Source: Leptasterias polaris (lineage: Eukaryota > Echinodermata > Asteroidea > Forcipulatida > Asteriidae). From it: a stretch of DNA of 64,000 nucleotides. A program made the translations under genes and the position numbers. Under the pieces are notes generated by a model. The model saw nothing but the letters and a program-made list of their open reading frames with translations, was not told the DNA's origin and searched no databases. Location of the stretch: the NCBI GenBank assembly GCA_037783415.1, contig JAZGTN010000016.1, positions 5,887,001 through 5,951,000 on the forward strand, read 5' to 3'. Numbering within the stretch: position 1 is the first letter of the stretch; the number at the start of each line of letters is the position of its first letter. This document shows positions 27,801 to 39,800 of this stretch, piece by piece.

Positions 27801-30800
27801 AGTGTGAACCCATGGAGGCACAGATCATCCAATCCAAACTAGAGACTCTCCACTCTCGCTTCAACAAGGTATGACTTCTTCAAGACGTAACATCATTATA
27901 AAGTTGAAGCTACTTATAAGTCAATTTCTAAATGCTGCTAAAGTAAGGCTTCAAAATCCAGCAGAAGTTTAAGTGTTTTATCTTTTTGTTCATCTGTGAA
28001 GTTAATAGATGGTAATTTTTGCATCAGAGATAAGAAATTAATATCTATTAAATTTGTGCGATACCCGCTGCTAACACATAGGTTTCGAACTGCCTCTAGC
28101 CACCGGGCTAGCTCGGTGGCCTAGTGTACAATACATATGCTCTAGCAATGCAAAGGTCGTTGGTTCAAATTCCACCCGAGTGATTTGCCTGTGAATTTTT
28201 TTTTACAGAACTCAGGTAAGTACTGAGTGTACAGTGCTTTATACACATTGTAAGGGTAAAAATAAATTAAAATTTTTGAAGTTGCAACTACTTACAAGTC
28301 AATTCAAACTGCTGCTAAAATAAGGCTTCAAAAACCAGCCGAAATTTGAGTTTTGTTTATCTTTTTGTTTGACACAGGTGAAAGACACCACCCAGGAACA
28401 TGGCCGCCAGATGGCTAGCTTGAAAGACCGTCTGGTTGACTTTGACAAGCTGGTTGATGAGCTAGAAGAGTGGCTCCTTCCAGTCCTAGAGCACACTGAG
28501 AGCAAGAAGTTCATGGAACAAGACCTTCCAATTGTTGGTGACCAACTCAAGGTAAGTCATTCTTTTATTAATATGCCTAGATATGACTGATCAATCAAGA
28601 CATAACAACTGCCTGAAGCTGTATCCAAATTGGCGGCTATAGTAACCGCTACAACTGTTGCTTAGGATGGGTTATACTCCAACTGATGATGACGCAGCAT
28701 CCAGCCGTAGCTGTGGCCACCAATTTAGACTCGGCCTAAGAATGGCACTCAGATGGTAATGACATGTACAGTATATGTTGATAAATCATCAAACCAGTGC
28801 ACAACTGTTCAGTTGATTGAAAAGATAGTAGATTTGTTTTTGTATCTTGACATAATAACAAATTAAATGTCCTCCAAAACAAACGGCAACAATTATGACA
28901 ACAGGGAGAGAATAATTCAGAATTGTATTTTCCTTTCAGTCGTACAAGATGCAGGTTGATGATCATCGTCCTCTGTACAAGAAGATCCATGTTGTAGCAG
29001 AAGAGTTGATGAAACATCCCAAAGCAACTGATGTCTCAGAGATCAAGACGATGCTGACTAACATTGAACTCAACTGGGACTGCTTGGATACTGCCCTCGC
29101 TCGAAGGTACACTAAACTAAAACCCTGTTCTTAGAAAAATGTCAAAGTTTTTTTGAATTTTCAAGATCTGGTCTACAAGGAAAGCAAATTCCCAAATTTC
29201 TGATATGTGCTTTCTTGATCTGTTTTTTGTCTTTCTAAGTAAAAGAATTGTGCTTCCATACACATTTTATATCTTGATTTGTTTTCTTTCCTGTAAAGGA
29301 CCAAACAATACGAGGAGCGCTCAGCTGCCCAGAAGACCTTCTTCACCTTCATGAAGGATGTCAACAACTGGATTGGTGGCCAGGAACGTAGAGTTGGTCA
29401 GATGTCCAAGGTTGCCAGGGACATCCCACTGCTACAGTCACAGATACAGGAAGTTGTGGTATGTTTGTGTTTACCTAATCCTTCTCTGATATTGTACAAC
29501 CTTGTTTACAATGGGCAGTGTGTATTGGCCTTTATATTACAAACCCCTGGCAGGGAAATTCATTCATTCATTTTTAGTTTATTTAAAAGTTGCTGCATCA
29601 GCCAAATTGCAAGTAAATGTACAAGAAAAGTATTGAAAATTGAAGAAAGCCTCTGGAATATCAACAAAGAGTTAAAATCAAAATGATACACAACCAGAAG
29701 TACTGAAATTGCACAAGGAAATTAGTTTCAGTAAGCTAAACAAATATTTGCAATGTACTTTACAAAAAAATAAAAAACTGAACAGAAAATTTAACAGAAA
29801 AAAATCACTGATCAGCTCAAAAAGAGACTAAAATCACTAAAGTATCATATTAATTATTTCCTGATTTCTACCTGAGTTGCTTGTGAAATTTTTCTCTCAT
29901 CAATGAGGGAAAAAGAGAAAACAATTATTCATTTATTACTCCAACAATTTTCCCCAGTTTTAATTGTACTTGTTTTCTACAATTTACCGTAAATTTCTTG
30001 ATTGACTGTCTGACCCCCAGCCATATCAGAAGGAAGTCAAGGACTACAAGCCCAAGGTAACAGAGAATGCTCGCCTTGGTGCTATCTATGACAAACTCAT
30101 CTATGAGACTGAGATCAGTATTGCTACTCGTCCTCACTACCGCTCCACTGAGCTGGATCTGACCAAACCCATTGACAGGAGAGTCTTTGAGGAACCCAAG
30201 TTCATTGAAGACCGTGAGTATTCAAGTCAATTTGTTAATAAAATGTCTCTAAACACATCCATGTTCTTCCAGAATCACGAAATATTGACAGGAATAAAGT
30301 TTCTAAAGTTGAAGAAATCTTATTTGTGCCATTTACAAAAACCCAACGCCAAAAGAAATATCTGCTGGCTGGTTTGGACGTGGACTAAGAAGTAGTCATT
30401 TGTTCTTGGTTTTTTGTTTGTCAAGCACTTTGTGCTCACATTTGTCTGTTCACTTTGTAGGAGACACTGAAGCAGACCGCATGGTTGATGATACCAACCG
30501 CAGCTATGAGCACCTTCTGTGGCTCGTCTCTGAACGTCTTGAAGACCTAGAGCTCATGCTGCAGTTCATGGAGAGATGCGGTGGGGTGTTTGGACTCCTG
30601 GAATGGGCCAACGACACCGAGACTCAGCTGAAGCGTTTGAAGCCAGTCAGCCAGAACATTGAACCTCTTGAAGATGAGATTCAAGAATTCAAAGTCATCT
30701 GCAGCGACATCGCTTCCAAGAAGGTAATGACTTGTATTGATTGAAAACTGAAAGAAAACCTGCTTATGATAGATTTAAAGGGAAATTCAATGAGGTAAAC

Positions 30801-33800
30801 TGGTTTATGGGGTCAACTGGTTTATAAGTTAAACTGGTTTATGGGGCCAACTGGTTTTTGAGTTTAACTGGTTTACGAGTTTAACTGGTTTACGAGTTTA
30901 ACTGGTTCACAAGGTCAACTGGTTCACAAGGTCAACTGGTTCACAAGGTCAACTGGTTCACAAGGTCAACTGGTTCACAAGGTCAACTGGTGTTGAGTAA
31001 GACTTGTTGTCAATGGTTCCAATCATCAAGGTACACAATTTTGTAAAACCAATGCTGGAAAAAATAAACAGCTCCGTTTCAAGTAAAAATAAGATGCAAT
31101 TGCTTTATAAGGACTTATTGTATATTGCTTGTTTGTTACTACAGGGACCAGTCTCAGATGTGACTGTCCATGCAGAACAGTTCCTACGGACTACCAAGGA
31201 CAAGCTGACCCCTGAACTCCAGGATGAGCTAACCAACATTGTCCGAGAGCTTCGGACAACCTATGAGAGACTCCAGGGTTACTCCATGGACTGGCTCAAG
31301 CAAGCTGAGGACCTCTTGGCAGCACTCAAGAAAGACAGAGATGAAAACGTAAGAGTCTCTTAGATTTATCAAGACATAAAACCCACTTATTGTTCCATCA
31401 AGTTGTACTTTTTACTTGACCAATGTTTTTCAGTCGTTGTTCTGTTTATTTGATGAGGTAGCTCAATAAAAACGAAATGTGACAAAATTGTTCAACCACA
31501 CATGTATGAATATTTACAATTTCAAATCACTTCAGAGGCACAATTTTAAAATTTTCTTATAACCATAATTTTTCACCAAGACTTTTGCAAAATATAAAAG
31601 TCATACAAACTGTCTAGGTTTTTTCCATCAATTGATTCTGTCATTTGGGGTTGAACAAAGAAAAGTTTACTTTGTTCAACCCCAAATCACTTAAAATTTT
31701 CCCTTGTGGTTTATTATTTGATATTGTATTCTGTCACACAAAGAGATACATTCTACGAGCAGTGATGATCTACTGTCTTATTTGAATTAAAACATTGTCT
31801 TGTATTTTTCAGATGACTCTTGAGGAGCGTATCCGTGACCTTCTTAGATCCCTCCAGGCTCTCTTGGAGTGGGTATCAGATGCAGAGAAACGCCTTGGAT
31901 CAGAGCAACCTCAAGAAGAGACGGTCAAACCACTGACTCGTCAAGGCACTGAGCACACGGTATGTAGTCAACCTTCTCATTTCATTTCTTCTCTTTTTTT
32001 GCCGTGCAACTACATTTTATCTGGAAAAAATTTTTCTACAGAGGTGAAGTTGTTATCTCTTCTTAAAACTAATCTTTAAGAAGAATGATATATGCTTTTG
32101 AGAAAAACTCTTTGTACAGCTTAAAGATTATAATCAGCTGCTTCAACCTAGAGTCAAATAACTATTTTTAAAACGGACATCAGGTGGAAAGAAGATTTAT
32201 TTATCCAAAACATTCAATGAAACTAATAACTACCTTTTGATGATCCCCTGGCTGCCGCTTCCCAGGTTGTATTGTAAACTTGGGTGTGATCCCTGGCTGC
32301 CGCTTCCCAGGTTGTATCGTAAACTTGGGTGTGATCCCTGGCTACACGGCAGTTAACAGTTGAATGGCTTCTGACTGGCACCCCTGAACAAAGATACTGC
32401 CAAATTAGGAAGACTGCCAACATTAGGGCTGGATAGCTTCGTAGAAAGCCGGCATATTCATTGCAGGTTCAAGTCCCGCTCTAATCAATTGTTTTTGTTC
32501 AACCCAAAATTATATACATATATGTATTTAGACATAAAGAAAGATGAACCTAAGTGAAATACTGCAAAGCAACACACTGGAATTGTGCTGTGATCTTGAG
32601 CTAATGTTTGATTTCTGTGGATTATCTCTTCAGTACTGAATCTGCTTAATTCATGCCAGACCTAGTGTTGGAATCTAGATTTGTGTTGATTAGGATCAAG
32701 GCTAAATCTGTGTGTATTGACATTAATGCTGTATTCATATATTGTTAACACCTCTCTCCACCTACCAGCCTATGCAGACTACATACAAGCAACTTCTAGT
32801 AAGACTCTTTTGGGAACATTCTCCCTTTCTGTCATGTAAATGCATGAATAAATTCAATCATGTGAGGTATTGTTTACATTGTGCGCACTGATTGCCAAAG
32901 TCAAAAATAACTTGCCCATTTTGGAGAAAGTTTATTGAGTTTTAGTGATAATTGTGTTTAGTGGTGAAGTTATTATGTGTGATTTATTTTGATCAAGTAT
33001 TTGATGAAGTATTGTGTGTCTGTGTATTGAATGTAAATTTGATAGTTTTTTGGTGGCATGATTGTCATTTCACTCCTTGAGAATCATCGATGCTGGGATC
33101 ATTGTTTTCTTTTGGACTGATTAAGTATCGCAGTTGCGTTTTCTGCATGATAACTCACTCAATGGAGAAAGAGTCTCATGGGTCACAATGGGCTTTTATG
33201 CAACGGACATTTATTTTATTTTTGCAGAACAAGATTTGTTTTATTAGATGTTAAATTTGCATCTGTGATAAAGAAAATTATTTGGTTTTACCCATACACC
33301 AATGTGTCTAAAGCACTTTATACAATTAGTACTTTCCTGAGCCCTGTGACAAAAATCCACAGGCATATTAATCGGTGGTCTTGAAAGATTTGTGTTGTAC
33401 TTTTTTTGTTAGCGTCCAACTTTCATTCTCTATTAATTTCAAGTTGAGTTACTGATTGAAATATACAAATACATTTGTGTGGTTCATTTTATACAAGTAA
33501 TGAATCACCTATGTGCCTTTTAAATACATGTTGCCTCTTCCAAACAATTTGTTTTAAAAATTGACAGATTTTTGTCAACTGTCATTTTACTACAAAGTGT
33601 TATGCCATCCACACAAGACATAAACCCACAGAATTGTTGCGTTGCAGTCTTTGAAGTCATACACAGATAACCAAGTTTCTCAATGTTTTTAGATCAAATC
33701 AATTGTTTGTAGAGCAAGATTTAAATATTAAAAAATATCCTGCAAACCAAAACAAATTATTGTAGGATTATTTCATCTTGTGTGAGTACATAGCATGGTG

Positions 33801-36800
33801 TTGTGATTGAATGACCACACATGGCTCTGCAGTTATACATACTGCATGAGGAATTGCAAAAATAAACACTGAATAAGCTTCTTTTTTTTGTTTAGGGTTT
33901 CGATAAAAAGGGTGAAAAAGTAAGGTGTGCAATTTTTTTATTTTATATCTGAACCCAAATACTATGAGGATTAACCAGATTCGTTGTAAAGAATTTGTAT
34001 CACACCCCCCCCCCCCATATTTTTTGATAAGCTTTCAGCTCTACAGAAAACATCTCCCTTGGTACTTGACAAAGTTTGCCTCTTGATGTTTAGTTTTGCT
34101 CATTTCCACCCAACCATGATTCAAGTTCAGTAAATGTCTTCATCTTAGAGTCATCTTGCCATGGCAGTGTCTGATCTTCTTTCTTCCTTTTCTCCTCCAG
34201 GCCCTGAACAAGGACATCCAGGAGCATCAGCAGCCAATCCTTGAAGTGGTTCAAGACGTAGAGAGTTTCTTGAAGCAGTATGGTAACAGGGTTGATCAAT
34301 CGAACCAATCCAGACTGAGGAATCTTCAGACAGAGCTTAAGACACGTTATGGTGTGGTCAACTACCAGTCAACCAACAGACAGACTAAGGTAATCAAATA
34401 CAAATCCAATTATAGTAGGACACTTACAAAAATGTACTCCCTTTAGCAGACTTGATATTCTTGCTACTTTTATAAGTAGTTTGAAAAGTCTATTTAAGTA
34501 TACACCATGTGAACAAGTAGGTCAGCCCCTTGTACTCAATAAAATGTTCCTACTTTTTTCCGAGGACCACATATCATGCCTGCTTTAGAAATATTTCCGT
34601 CTGAAAACGGTTGAAGTCAAGAAAAAGGCGATATTGAGAAACAAATGTTGAATAGCATAGTTGACGTTGTTTCATTAACAAAGAGTTATTCCAGTAATGC
34701 AGAATTGCAGATGTCATTTCAGCATCAATGTATAATTTTTTTAAAGCTGAATTGTCATTTACTAAAATTTTGATAATATTTTTATAATTCTTTTATTAGT
34801 AATCTATAAATAAAAAGTTAAATTGGATTTATTTTTTAGCTGACGACAGCTGTGGATGAACTTGTCAAGTTCAGTGATGACCAGCAAGAGTTTGAGCCGT
34901 GGATTGTTCAGGCCGAGCAGACCCAAAAGACAGCCCTGAAGACCATCGGCCGCGACCTGACCACACTGAAGCAACAGAGTGGTCAACAGAGGGCGTTCAA
35001 TGAGGAAGTCCTGGGTGAGGCTGCTGACCTGAGATTCATGAATGTGACTGGGTTGAAGTTCCTTGACGCAGCTAAGGTAAATTGCCTGAATTCTAATTTA
35101 AATGGTTTCTTTCCTTACCTTCCATATCTAGGGCCCTGGTTCGAATCCCACTAGGGGCACTATGTGGATTTGGTTTACAGCCTCTACCTGATTGCATGGG
35201 TTTTCCCTGGAATAAGTCTCTGGGATTTTCCTCCCACATCTCAAACAGAAACTTCCTTCTCTGTCTTCTCTCCATGGGGTTCTTGGCTAAAATAGTGATT
35301 AAGTTTGCTTTTCTGAGAACCCTTGGCTTCACAACCAGAATTAATAAATAAACAAATAAATAAAAAGTGCATATTGAATATGGCACACATGCCAAAGGTT
35401 AGACTTCTGGTCATGGCCTTCAAATCCTAAAACCAAACTATATTTGTTTGTCCTAACCCAGGTGTACCGCCAGGATCTCTCTGAGTTCCGTGCCACCGTG
35501 CTACCCCGTGAGTTTACCCGCTCCTTCACAGAGAGCCCAGAGACACAGACCATCAACAACAAGCTCAAGGACTTCAGTGATCGCTTCAATGAGCTCAAAC
35601 GCACCTCAGCTAAGCACACTGAGTTCCTACAGGATCTTGTACAACGTCATCAGACCTACAAGAAAGCCAGTGACACCATGCTGGACTGGCTACCTGTAGC
35701 AGAGAAGGTGGTTGAGAACTTGACTAAAGAGCCCATCGGAGCTGATCCTATCAGTGTACAGAAGCAGATCGACAAAGTGGAGGTGAGCCCTAATAAATTT
35801 GTCTTCATAATTGTTGCAATTACTCCTTCAATTAGGTCTTTCGCAGTTCAATTATTTTTGCAGTTGTTATTTATTGTTTGCATATCTTTTCTCTTAGCCC
35901 ATTGTGAGTGTATGACCACTACATTGTTAATATATTATTCCAAACATCCATTCTTTCTTTCTTCTTAGGCTCTTCGTGACGATGTTGTCTTCCATCTTCG
36001 AGATGTTGAGAATGTCAAGGAATCTGGAAGTGAAGTGATTGAAGTGCAAGAAGAGCTGCGACCAGAGATCTCAAGGAACACAGGTGAAGTTTGATAAACC
36101 TTCCATTCAGACCTTTTATCACAGTGTTTATGGTGTTACCCTAAACCTCCCATCCACAGTAGAATCCACTGGTGCAGTATATAAGCATCATCCATGCCCC
36201 ACACATCAGTCTCCTGATGTAAGATAGTTGAGTTGTTAAGAACAAACCAAACATTTCTTCTCAGAGCCAACACTCATCAAAAAAGAGATTTTTTACATGT
36301 TTGTACCTGCAAGAATGACAAGACAAGTTTTTGCAAAACCAGAAAAGTAATGTAGGCACAAGTAATAACAAGATGAAATAATTGTTTTTGTAGATGATAT
36401 TGTTCGCCGCTATGAGGCCCTCCAAGCCCTGATTGCCAAGCGACTGAATGACTTGCAGCGAGCCCTGGCTCAGTGTGTAGATGTGAAGGATCAGCTTGAT
36501 ATGCTGCTGAGATGGCTGGATGAGGCGGAGAGAAACACTCATAAGATGGAGAAGGGAACTCTCATCGCTATCAAGAAGGAACCATTGCTACAGAACATGC
36601 AAGAGCAAAAGGTTTGTTGACTGTCACTCTTTCAAACAGTTTTTTATTACTTTCAAATTTATGCGAGGATTTCTTATGTGTAACAGGATTGGGGTTTCTC
36701 ATTGCCTCTGCCTCCCAACTGTTTTGGAAAGGTTTGTTGCTGGACATTTGTGTTGGAACAAAAAAGCCACATGGAGGCACCTATTTATTGTTTGAAAACA

Positions 36801-39800
36801 TTCTAATGTTAAAAATGTGGATGAAGTATTCATTTCATTTTTGGTTTTGATACCCATAACTTTTTTAGTAAAACAAAGGTTTTAGCCCTGTGTAATTTTT
36901 TAATTTGGTCATATCTAAACCTGCCCTTACTTTATTGAAGTGAAATTTCTGAATTAATTTTCTCAAATGATTATTGTAACCCAGGTCAACCACTCTGACA
37001 TTGAGAATCACCGGCCCCCAATCGAGACTGTCAACGTCAGCGCCAGAGACCTCATCCAGAGCAGCGAGCCCAATGAGGCCCGTCAGCTCCAGGGTAAGCT
37101 AGATGACATCAACGATCGCTACTCTCGCATTGCCAACATCACCTCCAACCACGGTGATTACCTTGACACAATCACATTCAAGCTGTCCGAGTTTGAGAAT
37201 GAGGTAGAACAACTGGAGGATTGGCTACTGCCCTCACTTGACACGCTGGAGACCAATGAGGTCACACAGCAAGACCTGCCAGAATTTGGCAGCAAACTTC
37301 AGGTTAGTAAACATTTTTGGTTGTGTCATTTTGGTAGTTAGATTTTCCCTGTGCTACTGAGCAGGCAACGTACGTGCAGTGACATGCGCAACATGTCTTC
37401 CGACAAAATTATAAATAATAAATACAAACAATAACATACACTTGCCCAAAATGGCTGATTGTGTGTAGACAGTAGCCGCGTGTGACATCAGTGCAAGAGA
37501 TCTTTAGGTCTTTCTCATGTTCCAAATGTAGTGGTCTTGTTCCCTTAGTGTAGTCTCAATCATCCAAAAAGGATCAAACTTTTTTCACTTCCAGCCTCAA
37601 TTTGATTACATTAATTTAAATGAGGTAAAAAAGAGGTGGCTGAAAAATGTTTATTATTCATATTTGAGGTTCTTCCTCCATGCAAGCAAATGCAACAAAC
37701 ATTATTGTTATACCACGATAGTAGATTGTGAACTTTTATTGGTCGAGAACCTATCACATGATGTAATACAAAGATGTGTGTAACTCGGCTAAGGCCAGAA
37801 ATCCAGGTGTAGCCTCAGTTGCCATTTGTCCCCTCAGTTGTACAAAACACCATGGACCCCATAACAGCGCACAACAGTTGTATACTGTGTAGTTTGTTTG
37901 AAACCCCTCTTAAATCCTAGAAATAAAAACTCCTCTTACACGATGTGTTCTTGTTTCTTTCTTCTTCAGGATCTCCGTCGGCAGATGGACAACCATCGTC
38001 CTCCTCTCAAGAAGATCAAGCAGATGGGAGATGAGCTGATCAAAGACACCAAGGCCAAGGATACATCTCATGTCACGGCAATCCTCACCAATGTTGACAT
38101 CAACTGGAAGGCATTCGAAGATATCCTAACCAAGAGGTAACAAATATACAAATCAAGAACAGAGTAATAAGAAATAGATGCAGTCAGTCTCCTAATGCTG
38201 AACTCAGGGATGTGATTTCTCCATTTTGAACTGGAATTCCGGGTTTTTTTGCCTTCTATAAAAAAGAAATCGGTTTTTTTGCCCCCCCCCCCCAATTTTT
38301 TATTTTTTTTATTTTTTTTTAAAGATCAAATTCATTAATAAATAAAAACAAAACCATATATGATGCCCCAGATTGCAGAGTAGGGCTTTAAAAACCAGAG
38401 ATAAATGTTATAATATTGGACTTCATGCTCGCAAGTTTTCGAGCTCGCATGCTTTCGCGCTTTGCCTATCACATCCCTGTGAACTGCACAAGGCTTAAAG
38501 CACATTTGTCTTATTGGTAATTGTCAAAGACCAGTAAGCACACTTGATGTGACCCAGCATATACATGAAATAACAAACTTGTGAAAGTTTAAGCTCAATC
38601 AGTCATTGGAGTCACGAGAACAAAACTGGAAACAAACCTTAAATGTTTTCACTGTTTTCAAACATTGAGTTTTTGACTTGCAAGATCAAAATCAATTGTT
38701 TTACTAATTTCTCAAAAATTATAGCATTTCAAGCCAAAATATTTCAATAGGAGTTTCCCACCATGACCATCTTTATACCATGTACGTTGTGTGGAAATTG
38801 GTGAACGTGTATATTTTTAATCGTACCAATGTTAGATGTTTGGTTGAACAATGACCAATATTTGAAAACAGCAAGTGATTAATATTTATTTCTTCATTAT
38901 ATCAGAGGGCTTGGCAAGTTGTTGGTTGATTGCCTGCTGTAACCTTTACATTTTACAAAACATCGTCATTTTCTGCAGGAACAAACAATTTGATGAGTTG
39001 ACGGCAGCAAGTAAGCGCTACGGCACCACACGCAAAGATGTCACCTACTGGCTTGACACCACTGAGCGTCGCCTGGATCAGGTGCAACCAGAAGCTCTGG
39101 ATCTCAACACCATCCAGGTTCAACTCAAGGAACTCAAGGTAAGCTCTTCATCCCTCTTCATCCCTCTTCATCTTGGATGTTATCTAAATCAAATGTAATC
39201 TTTTTTTCCTGCTGTCTCTTTTTGATGCAGTTCTGCCAACTTTTCCTGATTCGGTAAAAAGTTCCCTGAAAATAAACCAACCTTTCCCATGTTCTGATTA
39301 ACAAATTTGAGAGTCTCCCTGATTGTGGAAATGTTTTCCCCGTTATGTTGAATTGAATTATAAATGTCTCTCTGATTGTTGTACAAAAACTTCCTGATTA
39401 CAATAGACCTTATGCATATGACGTCATTTGAGTAGGGCGCCCTCACCTAGAGGTCAAAAGGAAGATGCTCATTGGCCAGTCTTGTGCGCCGCACGTACAA
39501 ATCAGCGCGTTTCCATTGTTTCATCATCAGTTTACCTCTAAGATGGCGGCTTGGTGACGTCAACGCATAAGGTCTATATGTAAATGTTGGCAGCAAATAT
39601 TGGTTCATTTTATAAGATTGTTCTGTTCTCACTTGATTCACCAGCCGTTGCAGAAGGAGATCATTGACTACAAACCCAGAGTGGATGACAACACCAAGAC
39701 AGGTACCACCGTGGACACCTTGAAGAAAGATGTAGTCCAACCGGTCCAGTCTTCTCCTCACTATCGCTCTACAGAGCTCTCTGATATCACTAAAGACAAG

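Larger units (their letters stand above)
23933..30723 (+). repeat. Super-repeat unit U4 (A4-K4, 11 exons)
   Basis: D and E are fused, G is split, and exon K4 carries ten extra residues that correspond to the start of module A of the next unit. Counting those with U5, the unit is 844 aa. Confidence 0.88.
31960..34200 (+). other. Long B5-C5a intron (2,241 bp)
   Basis: Second-longest intron in the window. It holds a 46-bp tandem repeat, a SINE (32381-32512), two candidate microexons (32769 and 33896) and otherwise AT-rich sequence. The equivalent intron in U6 and U7 is only about 166 bp. Confidence 0.85.
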
